DNA of 17,242 bases from Methylotenera sp. (GTDB lineage Bacteria; Pseudomonadota; Gammaproteobacteria; Burkholderiales; Methylophilaceae): positions 1-17,242 of the forward strand of contig DAIDAH010000027.1 in assembly GCA_027310735.1 (NCBI GenBank), written 5' to 3'. Under the pieces are notes generated by a model. That model was not told where the DNA came from. It made no database searches and saw only the letters and a program-made list of their open reading frames with translations. The position numbers were made by a program, and so were the translations under genes. This document shows positions 1 to 7,647 of the stretch, in pieces. The first letter of the stretch is position 1. Each line of letters starts with the position of its first letter.

Positions 1-733
1 GTATTGGCAACCGCAACAAGAAACCTAAAAATAGCCGCAGATACATCCATGTCAGCAATATGTTGTCACGCAGGTAACGAAAGTGTGACACGCCGCCTTC
101 ATCGGAGTTGAAGTAGCGCACGGGTGCTGGGAGGTTGACTACTTTAACTCCGCGCCAACTTAATCGGATAGCCGCTTCTGGGTCAAAATCGAAATGGCGC
201 ATCCACGGTTGAAAGCGCATTACTTTTATTAATGGATTAATCGGGTAAACACGGAAGCCAAATAGTGAGTCTCCTATACCGCCACATAACGTAACCAAAT
301 TAGCCCACCAGTTTGAAATTTTTCTGCCCTGGACACGGATGTTCGGTGCGCTGGTATCAAATATTGGTGTGCCTAGCACCATTGCATTTGGCTGCTTGAT
401 GGATTCACCCATAAAAGCGGGGATTAGTTCTGATGGGTGTTGCCCATCAGAGTCCATGGTTAGTGCATGCGTATAGCCTTCTACTACGGCCAGATTTAGC
501 CCGTGCAATACTGCCGCACCCTTGCCATTGTTACTTGCCAAATAGATGATGCGTAAACCTGAATCTTTTGCTGCCATGGCCTGTAACTCTCGCTCTGAGC
601 CATCGGTACTGCCATCAATTACCACCCATACTGGACTCCAGTATTGGCGAGCTGCACGTACGGTTTCATAGACTTTCGGGCCGGGGTTGTAGCTAGGGAT
701 GAGAACAATGTGGCTTGTAGAGGCTGAGGTCAT
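1..733 (-). CDS. Family 2 glycosyltransferase, partial (aryl polyene/xanthomonadin-type locus)
   Basis: My own translation of the minus strand gives 244 codons, open at the left window edge, so the C-terminus is missing. It begins at an ATG (731-733) that overlaps the stop of the upstream acyltransferase gene in an ATGA, indicating translational coupling. Visible GT-A features are an N-terminal IPSYNPG strand (about residues 12-18), an IDGSTDGS motif (39-46), NNGKGAAV (68-75), and the metal/nucleotide-sugar DxD in TMDSDGQHP (D94, D96). Further on are GDSLFGFRVYP and FDFDPEAAIRLSWRG. A hydrophobic stretch near the cut end suggests membrane association. The order chorismatase, acyltransferase, glycosyltransferase resembles xanthomonadin and aryl polyene loci, where such enzymes are thought to attach the polyene to a membrane anchor. 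Family assignment is firm; the sugar and acceptor cannot be read from the sequence. Confidence 0.88.
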   Translation of the reverse strand, partial: MTSASTSHIVLIPSYNPGPKVYETVRAARQYWSPVWVVIDGSTDGSERELQAMAAKDSGLRIIYLASNNGKGAAVLHGLNLAVVEGYTHALTMDSDGQHPSELIPAFMGESIKQPNAMVLGTPIFDTSAPNIRVQGRKISNWWANLVTLCGGIGDSLFGFRVYPINPLIKVMRFQPWMRHFDFDPEAAIRLSWRGVKVVNLPAPVRYFNSDEGGVSHFRYLRDNILLTWMYLRLFLGFLLRLPI

Positions 734-1566
734 CACTGTGGTGTTTCGTATGATTTAGGTTTAACTTCATTATGCGTAGTTAATGCATCATGGGTTGGTG
801 CCGTGCGTAATGGCGTTGCTAGTGCTTGAGATAAATAGCTTTCAAGCTCTGCCATAAATTGATGAGTATTTTTTGGTGGGTCAAAGCGCTTGCCCAACCT
901 GACTTTATAGCTTACGGGCATGATTGGTTTACGAAACAAGGGCCAGCCTTTGCTGAGATAAGGCGAATTCGTCTCTATCAATACTGTCTGCACTGGAACC
1001 TGTGCTTGCATGGCAATCAAGGCGATGCTACCTTTTAAGCGATTAATAGGCTGACATGTAGTGCGCGTACCTTCTGGAAATAAGAGTAAATGGCTGCCAG
1101 ATTTAAAGTCATCGCTGGCTTGCAGTACCATTTGGCGTATCGGTTCATTGCGGATATATCTTGCCAACCGTGCGCCAGCACCAAGAAAAATATTATTCAT
1201 TAACTCCGACTTCATTACACAAGCTACGTTGGGTAAACGCGAAATAATCATGACAGCATCTAGTAAACACGGATGATTAGGGGCAATGATCATTGGTGAT
1301 TCACTCTGTAAAATATCAAGTTCAGATAAATCAAAACTACAGCGGCGCGAAATACTTAAGCTTGCTAGATAGATGCGAAACGAAATCATAATGCCGTAAC
1401 GACCGAAAAGCTTGGCAGTGCGCTCTGGCAGTAACGGGTAAAGAACCGTGGCTAATAGCGTCCAGCATAGACTTAGAAAACCAAGCCAGAGCAAGCCAAG
1501 GTATAGCACCATATAATCATATATTGCGATAAATATTGTCTCAATATGATTCATGGTTGTGTGCAC
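733..1566 (-). CDS. PlsC-family 1-acyl-glycerol-phosphate-type acyltransferase
   Basis: 277 residues. The N-terminus has hydrophobic segments (about residues 11-45) that anchor the protein in the inner membrane. The lysophospholipid acyltransferase signature follows: NHPCLLD (H98 and D103 form the HX4D catalytic pair), FPEGTR (163-168, acceptor phosphate binding) and a later PVQTVLIE segment. It probably moves an acyl chain from acyl-ACP or acyl-CoA to a lipid or glycolipid acceptor. The start is a GTG at 1566 preceded by GGAG five bases upstream. An in-frame ATG at 1554 overlaps the chorismatase stop as ATGA but has no ribosome site at a suitable distance, so I prefer GTG, giving a 16-base overlap. 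Its place between chorismatase and glycosyltransferase suggests a role in anchoring an aryl polyene rather than in bulk phospholipid synthesis. That role is inferred from neighbours. Confidence 0.85.
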   Translation of the reverse strand: MHTTMNHIETIFIAIYDYMVLYLGLLWLGFLSLCWTLLATVLYPLLPERTAKLFGRYGIMISFRIYLASLSISRRCSFDLSELDILQSESPMIIAPNHPCLLDAVMIISRLPNVACVMKSELMNNIFLGAGARLARYIRNEPIRQMVLQASDDFKSGSHLLLFPEGTRTTCQPINRLKGSIALIAMQAQVPVQTVLIETNSPYLSKGWPLFRKPIMPVSYKVRLGKRFDPPKNTHQFMAELESYLSQALATPLRTAPTHDALTTHNEVKPKSYETPQ

Positions 1567-2591
1567 ACAAGCTCCAGTATATGCCCAGCAGTTGCTTCAA
1601 TTTCCAGCAGTAATTCTTGACGACATATATCTGCCTGCACAAAAACGGCTTTTATTGTGCCGCCTATGTAGCGCTGCATTTCATTGCGTACCAGTGGGAA
1701 ATCTGCCGTATGGCGAACATATACCCTAAAAAAAATATTTTGCAAATTAAATTGTTTCTTATTCAGTATACGGTTAGCCTCAGTAATAACTGCATCTAGA
1801 TTCGCCAGTGTTTCTCTGGTTTGTGCCACGACATCTGACTGGTGCAACGTTTGGTGACCAACAATGCTTGCTGTGCCAGAAATGAACAACATGTCATCCG
1901 TCTCAGTGCGCAATAAAGTTGCACGGGAAAAACTTGGTGTGCTTGGACCATATTCTTCAGGATACTCGTATGCACTCACCTGTCGAGGATTTTCAATGGC
2001 GATAGGCGCTTTACGCCCTAGTAGAAATGCGATGTTTAGTGGGGTATCTACCAAACCCAATGCACAGGCAGCTGGTAACTGATCGCGCACCTCGTGACCA
2101 CTGGCAAGAAAAGCATCCTTGCGACCTACATTAAACTGGCGGTATCGCTCTAGTCCATGACTTATGCCGTTGATGTTAGCCATGTAATTCCAGAAACGGT
2201 AAGCATAGGGATAATCCAGACTATTCATTAATGCAAATATCTGGCGATAAGCTGATTCTGTTGCCTGCTGTAAAGGTGAGATGTCAGCTTCACCTTGTTG
2301 GGATTCTGACTCACATAAGGTGATGCGTCCAAACAGGAACTCATCATTAAATCGGTATCGAATTGCGCCATAGCTGTCTAGCCTTAAAGGTTTTGAGGCT
2401 AGGGTAGTGTTGTTTAGCCAAATCTCACAGGCATCTTCTGCACCATCTAGAATAGGCGCATGTAATTGAAGTCTAGGGATTTCAACTGACTCTTCAAAGT
2501 TAACGCCTACTGAAGACTCCATAAAGCAAATGGCGCCAAGCGCATTCTTTTGCCACGGATGTATTTGTTGAAAAATACCAGAAGACGACAT
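1551..2591 (-). CDS. Chorismatase / 3-hydroxybenzoate synthase, FkbO-Hyg5-XanB2 family
   Basis: 346 residues from the ATG at 2591. A TTG at 2612 would add seven residues; neither start has a clear ribosome site. Members cleave chorismate to pyruvate plus a dihydroxycyclohexadienoate (FkbO) or hydroxybenzoate (Hyg5, XanB2). Numbering from the TTG start, visible family blocks are YRFWNYMANIN (138-148), GLERYRQFNVGR (153-164), the active-site loop FISGTASIVGH (243-253), FFRVYVR (294-300) and a C-terminal LLLEIEATA carrying the expected catalytic glutamate at E337. The C-terminal half has the YjgF/RidA-like character of the family. C330 lies seven residues before E337; as I recall, Hyg5 has C327 and E334 with the same spacing, which would favour hydroxybenzoate over the FkbO product. 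It is the first gene of the minus-strand pigment-type operon and probably supplies the aromatic head group, as XanB2 does in Xanthomonas. Confidence 0.85.
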   Translation of the reverse strand: MSSSGIFQQIHPWQKNALGAICFMESSVGVNFEESVEIPRLQLHAPILDGAEDACEIWLNNTTLASKPLRLDSYGAIRYRFNDEFLFGRITLCESESQQGEADISPLQQATESAYRQIFALMNSLDYPYAYRFWNYMANINGISHGLERYRQFNVGRKDAFLASGHEVRDQLPAACALGLVDTPLNIAFLLGRKAPIAIENPRQVSAYEYPEEYGPSTPSFSRATLLRTETDDMLFISGTASIVGHQTLHQSDVVAQTRETLANLDAVITEANRILNKKQFNLQNIFFRVYVRHTADFPLVRNEMQRYIGGTIKAVFVQADICRQELLLEIEATAGHILELVCTQP

Positions 2592-2612
2592 GTATGTAGT
2601 TTGTAAAGCCAA

Positions 2613-3032
2613 TATTGATAACTCAATTAGTTAAATTTCATCTGAAGAAATAGCCAGAATTGGGACAGATGTTCATTTGCCAAGACTATGCAATTAACTG
2701 GCAAATTATATATCACTGTTGTCATGCATTCTAAATTGAGTTAACTCGTTTTTGAGTATATTCGTTCTCTATCTTAGAGAAGCTTAGTCCATTTCTAATG
2801 AACTAAGGCTGCAGCTTTTTATGCTTTTCTTAGGATAGTATGCGAGGTGTTGCTTAAGGAGTTCGTGCTTGAAAATAGTAGCCGTCAGGGCATTCTAGTA
2901 ATGCTTTGGGTAGGTGTATCATTCTACAGCCTTATTGTAAGTTGAATTTATTCAGCTTTGTTTCAATAAGATTGCCTGAAAAGACTTTGAATCATGTGAC
3001 TTTATTTGCGAATCAACCAGTTAAGGTTGGAT
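2613..3032. other. Gene-poor intergenic stretch between chorismatase operon and tRNA-Glu
   Basis: About 420 bases hold no convincing gene on either strand. The promoter for the chorismatase operon must lie here, but I see no clear -35/-10 pair. A small perfect inverted repeat at 2765-2781 (TTCTCTA, three-base loop, TAGAGAA) has no following T-run. A weak stem at 3014-3029 (CAACC/GGTTG) lies just after tRNA-Glu and could help end the tRNA transcript, again without a clear T-run. A 26-codon GTG open frame at 2865-2945 is discussed under findings. Confidence 0.5.
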
Positions 3033-3108
3033 TGGCGTCCCCACGGGGATTCGAACCCCGGTCGCCTCCGTGAAAGGGAGGTGTCCTAGGCCTCTAGACG
3101 ATGGGGAC
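3033..3108 (-). tRNA. tRNA-Glu (anticodon UUC)
   Basis: The minus strand folds as a complete 76-base tRNA with an encoded CCA. The acceptor arm is GTCCCCA paired to TGGGGAC, followed by discriminator G and CCA. The T arm contains GGTTCGAATCC. The anticodon stem CCTCC/GGAGG encloses the loop CTTTCAC, giving anticodon TTC (complement of 3072-3074). It lies 70 bases downstream of tRNA-Ala on the same strand, and both are probably made from one precursor started at the promoter near 3302-3330. Confidence 0.97.
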
Positions 3109-3160
3109 CTAAGAATTTACTGCTAAACAACAAGTGCGACATTCTACTACTAATTCACTT

Positions 3161-3177
3161 AAAAAGCTAAGCTTTTT
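3161..3177 (-). repeat. AT-rich inverted repeat between the two tRNA genes
   Basis: AAAAAGC, a three-base spacer and GCTTTTT form a seven-base-pair stem directly after the CCA of tRNA-Ala. On the minus strand it ends in a T-run and looks like a weak intrinsic terminator, but only two pairs are G-C. It may instead be a processing or pausing site that sets the ratio of the two tRNAs. Confidence 0.35.
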
Positions 3178-3178
3178 T

Positions 3179-3254
<76 letters not shown>

Positions 3255-3301
3255 AAACTTACATCTTTACCGCTAGTAGATTGCGCTACCAGCGAGGCGC
3301 C

Positions 3302-3330
3302 ATATTAAAGATGGGCTGATATCTTGTCAA
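3302..3330 (-). promoter_or_regulatory. Sigma70-type promoter for the tRNA-Ala/tRNA-Glu unit
   Basis: On the minus strand a perfect TTGACA (3325-3330) is followed after exactly 17 bases by TAATAT (3302-3307). The predicted start falls near 3295, about 40 bases before tRNA-Ala. The bases just after the -10 box are GC-rich (GGCGCC), a discriminator typical of stable-RNA promoters under stringent (ppGpp) control. Control by ppGpp is inferred from this pattern. Confidence 0.75.
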
Positions 3331-3386
3331 TGATTTTTACTATCTTTTCTTAAAAGGCACTGAAAATTTAAAGCTTGCAATTCAAT

Positions 3387-3833
3387 TTAACCGCGTGTAT
3401 TTGATTGATGCTCAAATTGCATTAAATCTACACGAGGTAATGGTTGCCAGCCAGCCTTACGATGTTCTGCTACGACATTCGTAAACACGCCACCGCGTAC
3501 GTAAAACTTTGCCGTTACGCGCATGAATTTTGGTGAGGTTGCTGCGACTAAATCATCTAAGATAAGGTTGGTTACAGCTTCGTGAAAGCAGCCTTCATCC
3601 CGGAAAGACCACATGTAAAGTTTTAGACTCTTAAGTTCGACACATTTTTCGTCAGGTATATAGTCCAGCTCAATCGTCGCAAAATCTGGTTGGCCAGTTT
3701 TTGGACATAAGCACGTGAATTCTGGAATTTCCATGTGAATATGGAAATCACGTATTTGATTGGGATTTTCGAAAGTTTCTAATGTTTTAGTAGGGCGGGC
3801 TGTTGGTTTCCCGCCAAGAGATTGTGCTGACAT
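3387..3833 (-). CDS. queF: NADPH-dependent 7-cyano-7-deazaguanine (preQ0) reductase QueF, short form
   Basis: 148 residues, the usual length of the unimodular QueF subfamily. The enzyme reduces the nitrile of preQ0 to preQ1 with two NADPH in the cytoplasm, a late step of queuosine tRNA modification. The catalytic block is FTCLCPKTGQPDFA (39-52): C43 is the expected thioimide-forming cysteine and D50 the proton-donating aspartate, matching Cys55/Asp62 of the Bacillus enzyme in spacing. The family motif ELKSLKLYMWSFRDE (66-80) and FHE (E85, substrate binding) follow. The ATG at 3833 has no good Shine-Dalgarno on its own strand, although the N-terminus has normal length. It stands alone, divergent from zipA, and no other queuosine gene is in view. 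Confidence 0.95.
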   Translation of the reverse strand: MSAQSLGGKPTARPTKTLETFENPNQIRDFHIHMEIPEFTCLCPKTGQPDFATIELDYIPDEKCVELKSLKLYMWSFRDEGCFHEAVTNLILDDLVAATSPKFMRVTAKFYVRGGVFTNVVAEHRKAGWQPLPRVDLMQFEHQSNTRG

Positions 3834-4173
3834 AGGAGTAATTCTGTGTATAAAACGCTATTATACAATCTAATTAAAACGCGATTAAAATATATCAAAT
3901 GTAAGATTGCTTAATGATAGTTAACGCAATTAGTGAATCGTTAACTCTGAAATTTATATGTGTATGTTTAAAGCAATATTCTGAAAGTGATTTAAAAACC
4001 ATAAGCTATTAAATAAGCCATAATAGAATTAGAGTATAAATGGCGTGAAAATTGATGAGTGTTACTATAGTAGGTATTTAATGCTTATAGCACGAGTAAG
4101 CAGTTTGTAATAAGGTTGATGGGTTAACCGCTTTGTAATTTAAATCTAACAATTGGTTGAAAGTTTAGAGTAA
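3834..4173. promoter_or_regulatory. Divergent intergenic region queF / zipA
   Basis: These 340 bases separate two divergent genes and hold no convincing open frame. On the minus strand a perfect TATAAT lies at 3860-3865, a good -10 for queF, though the -35 is poor. A seven-base inverted repeat GTTAACG/CGTTAAC with a 12-base spacer sits at 3920-3945, and a GGTTAACC palindrome at 4122-4129. The zipA promoter is not clear and its ribosome site (AGAG six bases before the ATG) is weak. No preQ1 riboswitch is evident before queF. Confidence 0.45.
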
Positions 4174-5640
4174 ATGAGTGATTTGCAGATAGTATTAATT
4201 ATTATTGGTGCGCTAATTATTGTTGGCGTCATTGTTTTTAATTGGTGGCAGGAGCATAGGTTTCATAAGCAAGTGGAAAGTAATTTTTCTCCACTGAAAA
4301 ATGATGCCTTGTTTGATAATTCAAGGCAGGATCTCACTGATTTGAATATTGAGGTTGATCATTTCTTTGACGATAAAAAACAAGCTAATCAGGATGAGAT
4401 GTATCAACCTATGGAAGTTGATGCTGGCGATGAAGCTTCAATTACAAGTACGCATCTATTGAATGACGATTTAATTCACACAGCCCCAATTAATGAAGTG
4501 TTGCCAAGGCACATGTTAAATACTCCGCCAGAAGCTTTGAAAACTCTACATTCCGAGTCATTTCAAGATTTAACAACCGACATTAAAAACTTATCGCAAC
4601 ATGATGATATTAAACTAATATTTAATGAAGTTTTTAGTAAGTCTGCTAAGGCTAGCTCGCCAGATATTACATCAGTAGATAAGTTGCAAGTTCAGAGTTA
4701 TGAACAAGAAACTGCAGCGCCCGATAGCAATATTTCGGTTGAACTTAAGGCTGACGTTCAAGATGCAGACTTAAGTTTGCCAGCTATGCTGCACTCACAA
4801 GTAGATTTAACGGCAGTATTGTATTTAGCTAAAGAAGCATCTGTAAATACAATCAGTCGCATATTTTCTGAAGTATCTGACGGTTATGATAAACCTGTTT
4901 TTGTGCATGTATTCGATGCGAATAAGCAGTGGTCTTTATTAAAAGACATTTCATCTAACTCACTATATTTAAATCAACAAATATCAAAAGTTACTTGTAG
5001 CTTACAGTTGGCAGATCGCGCTGGTGCTGTCTCTCGCTATACATTGAATCGATTTCAATTGGCGATTGAAACATTAGGTTTAGATATGAATGCACATGTC
5101 GAATGGCAGGGGACTGGTGATGCGCTAACTGCAGCTACAACACTTGATACGTTTTGTATTGAAGTAGATAAAACTATAGGCTTTCATCTTATTCATGGTG
5201 AAAATGGAGCATTTACTGGAACTAAATTGAAGGGGTTAGCTGAAGTTCAAGGCTTCACAATGGCTTCAGATGGCACTTTCAAATATTTTGAAAAAGATCC
5301 ACTCTCTGGTCAGTTGCAATCACAGCCATCTTTTGTCATGTTCAATCGTGATGACTATCCGTTTACTCTGGAAATGTTAAGAACCTCAGTGGTAAAAGGT
5401 ATTACTTTTCAGTTAGATATACCTCGTGTTAAACATTGCGCTGAAGCATATAGCCAAATGGTGCAAGTGGCTAGACAGATGGAAGTTGGTCTACATGCTG
5501 AATTGGTAGCTGACAACAATAAAGTACTGGGCGAAATACAAATTGAAAAAATTCGCCAACAATTAAAAGTCATACATGCCACGATGCTTACGCGTGGCAT
5601 TATTCCTGGATCTGATTGCGCACTAAGGTTATTTTCTTAA
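4174..5640 (+). CDS. zipA: Cell division protein ZipA
   Basis: 488 residues, longer than the roughly 330 of E. coli ZipA. ZipA tethers FtsZ polymers to the inner membrane during septum formation. An N-terminal membrane segment (about residues 5-23) is followed by a charged stretch, WWQEHRFHKQ. The linker (about 35-205) is acidic rather than Pro/Gln-rich. The C-terminal part (about 325-478) aligns by eye with the E. coli FtsZ-binding domain: GFTMASDGTFKYFEKD near 360, a FQLDIPRV strand near 412, a helix around AYSQMVQVARQ and a final IEKIRQQLKVI helix. Residues 205-312 look like a second, weaker domain of similar design (see findings). The stop TAA is immediately followed by the ligA ATG. The zipA-ligA pairing is common in proteobacteria and supports the call despite low conservation. 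Confidence 0.9.
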   Translation: MSDLQIVLIIIGALIIVGVIVFNWWQEHRFHKQVESNFSPLKNDALFDNSRQDLTDLNIEVDHFFDDKKQANQDEMYQPMEVDAGDEASITSTHLLNDDLIHTAPINEVLPRHMLNTPPEALKTLHSESFQDLTTDIKNLSQHDDIKLIFNEVFSKSAKASSPDITSVDKLQVQSYEQETAAPDSNISVELKADVQDADLSLPAMLHSQVDLTAVLYLAKEASVNTISRIFSEVSDGYDKPVFVHVFDANKQWSLLKDISSNSLYLNQQISKVTCSLQLADRAGAVSRYTLNRFQLAIETLGLDMNAHVEWQGTGDALTAATTLDTFCIEVDKTIGFHLIHGENGAFTGTKLKGLAEVQGFTMASDGTFKYFEKDPLSGQLQSQPSFVMFNRDDYPFTLEMLRTSVVKGITFQLDIPRVKHCAEAYSQMVQVARQMEVGLHAELVADNNKVLGEIQIEKIRQQLKVIHATMLTRGIIPGSDCALRLFS

Positions 5641-7647
5641 ATGATGGGTAGTATCGAACTGCGCATACTGGAGTTGCGCGACCTGATCTCACGTTATGAC
5701 TATGAATATTATGTGTTGGATATGCCTTCGGTGCCTGACAGTGAATATGATCGAGTTTATCGTGAACTGCAATCGCTAGAAAATCAACATCCAGCACTTA
5801 TTACCTCAGACTCCCCAACGCAGCGCGTAAGTGGTTCAGCGAACAATGCTTTTAACAGCATTACGCATCGGCAAGCAATGCTCTCACTCAACAATGTATT
5901 TGAGAATGTTGAGTTAGAGGCGTTTGATAAACGGATACGTGAAGCGCTCGGGCAAGACAATGTCGAATATGCCGTTGAGCCTAAGTTTGACGGGTTGGCC
6001 ATTACACTCACTTATGAGTATGGCCTATTTACGCAGGGTGCAACGCGGGGTGATGGATATACTGGCGAAGATGTAACACATAATCTACGTACCTTGCGGG
6101 CGATTCCTATGCGGTTATACTGTGATACTCCACCACCGTTGCTTGAAGTTCGTGGTGAAGTCTTGATGCTGAAACGTGACTTTGATAGGCTTAATCAAGC
6201 GCAATTAGCCAAAGGTGAAAAACTGTTTGCTAATCCGCGCAATGCTGCTGCTGGGAGCTTGCGTCAGCTAGATGCAAGAATTACAGCAACGCGCCCTTTA
6301 ACTTTCTTTGCATATGGTTTAGGTGTGGCTGAAGGTACTCCAAGTTTGACTAGCCATCGTGAAGCAATGGACTATTTGGAAAGTTTACACTTCCCTGTCA
6401 GTCACATTCGCGATGTTGTAGTGGGCTTAGCTGGACTGAAAGCTTACTACGAAAAAATTGGTGAAGCACGAGACAAATTGCCATTTGATATTGATGGTGT
6501 TGTTTATAAAGTGAATGCTTTTAATTTGCAAAATGAATTAGGTTTTGTATCACGTGCACCACGTTGGGCTGTTGCGCACAAGTTTCCGGCACAAGAAGCG
6601 CTAACAATCGTTGAAGATATTACTGTGCAAGTTGGGCGAACTGGGGCAATTACACCTGTAGCTAGGCTGAAGCCAGTATTCGTGGGCGGTGTAACGGTCA
6701 CTAATGCAACTCTGCACAATGAAGATGAAGTGCGACGTAAAGATGTGTATGTGGGCGACACTGTTAGTGTGCGCAGAGCCGGAGATGTTATCCCTGAAGT
6801 TGTGGGCGTGTTGATTGAAAGGCGCCCAGTTGACGCACGTCGCTTTGAAATGCCGGCAGTATGCCCTGAATGTGGTTCACATATTTTAAAGCAGGCAGAT
6901 GAGGCCGTAGCGCGCTGTACTGGCGGGTTGTTTTGTCCTGCACAACGTAAACAAGCCATTACTCATTTCGCGTCAAGACGTGCAATGGATATTGATGGTC
7001 TTGGAGAGAAGCTTGTTGATCAGCTAGTTGAAGCAAATTTAGTGCATACGCTGGCTGATATTTACCAGTTGGATTTAACCACCTTAAGCAGCCTAGACCG
7101 AATGGCGACGAAGTCTGCACAAAACATATTGGATGCGCTGCAAAAGAGTAAAAGCACAACGCTGGCACGCTTTATTTACGCATTGGGTATGCGTAACGTA
7201 GGTGAAGCAACAGCTAAAGATCTAGCCAAACACTTTGGTTCACTACGTGCTTTAATGCAGGCAACTGAAGATGATCTGCTTCAGGTAAATGATGTTGGCC
7301 CAATCGTAGCGCAATCCATTAAAAATTTCTTTGCGGAAGAGCATAATCAATTAGTCATATCAAAGTTACGTTTAGCCGGTATTGTTTGGCCAGAAACAGA
7401 GGGTAGGCAAGTGGCTACGGGCAATCTTGTAGGTAAAATATTTGTGCTTACAGGCACATTGCCAAACTTATCCCGCGACAGTGCTAAAGAGCTTGTGGAA
7501 GCTGCGGGCGGCAAAGTTAGCGGTAGTGTTTCTAAGAAAACTGACTACGTCGTTGCAGGTAGTGAGGCTGGAAGTAAACTGGATAAAGCGCAGGAATTAG
7601 GCCTAACGATATTAGACGAAGCTGGATTGTTAACGTTATTAGCATGA
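5641..7647 (+). CDS. ligA: NAD-dependent DNA ligase LigA
   Basis: 668 residues, standard length. It seals 3'-OH/5'-phosphate nicks using NAD+ during replication and repair. All domains are present in order: the NMN-binding Ia region (YDYEYYVLDMPSVPDSEYD, about 19-37), the adenylation domain with the active-site lysine K115 in KFDG, motifs RGEVLM, FANPRNAAAGS and DIDGVVYKV (K290), the OB fold (VGRTGAITPVA), a four-cysteine zinc finger (C408, C411, C426, C432), helix-hairpin-helix repeats (about 440-580) and a C-terminal BRCT domain (about 594-668). The usual HxxPMLSL block reads HRQAMLSL, a mild variant. The ATG abuts the zipA stop; a second ATG follows at once (5644). The gene overlaps cysQ by four bases (ATGA), so the unit is probably co-translated. 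Confidence 0.98.
   Translation: MMGSIELRILELRDLISRYDYEYYVLDMPSVPDSEYDRVYRELQSLENQHPALITSDSPTQRVSGSANNAFNSITHRQAMLSLNNVFENVELEAFDKRIREALGQDNVEYAVEPKFDGLAITLTYEYGLFTQGATRGDGYTGEDVTHNLRTLRAIPMRLYCDTPPPLLEVRGEVLMLKRDFDRLNQAQLAKGEKLFANPRNAAAGSLRQLDARITATRPLTFFAYGLGVAEGTPSLTSHREAMDYLESLHFPVSHIRDVVVGLAGLKAYYEKIGEARDKLPFDIDGVVYKVNAFNLQNELGFVSRAPRWAVAHKFPAQEALTIVEDITVQVGRTGAITPVARLKPVFVGGVTVTNATLHNEDEVRRKDVYVGDTVSVRRAGDVIPEVVGVLIERRPVDARRFEMPAVCPECGSHILKQADEAVARCTGGLFCPAQRKQAITHFASRRAMDIDGLGEKLVDQLVEANLVHTLADIYQLDLTTLSSLDRMATKSAQNILDALQKSKSTTLARFIYALGMRNVGEATAKDLAKHFGSLRALMQATEDDLLQVNDVGPIVAQSIKNFFAEEHNQLVISKLRLAGIVWPETEGRQVATGNLVGKIFVLTGTLPNLSRDSAKELVEAAGGKVSGSVSKKTDYVVAGSEAGSKLDKAQELGLTILDEAGLLTLLA

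Noticed and set aside
3834..3900. preQ1 riboswitch before queF
   Set aside because: The short leader has no visible hairpin plus A-rich tail of the preQ1-I type; only a -10 box is apparent.
6504..6959. 151-residue minus-strand frame opposite ligA
   Set aside because: It lies wholly within ligA, is cysteine/serine/threonine-rich in a way typical of antisense frames, and has no recognisable domain.
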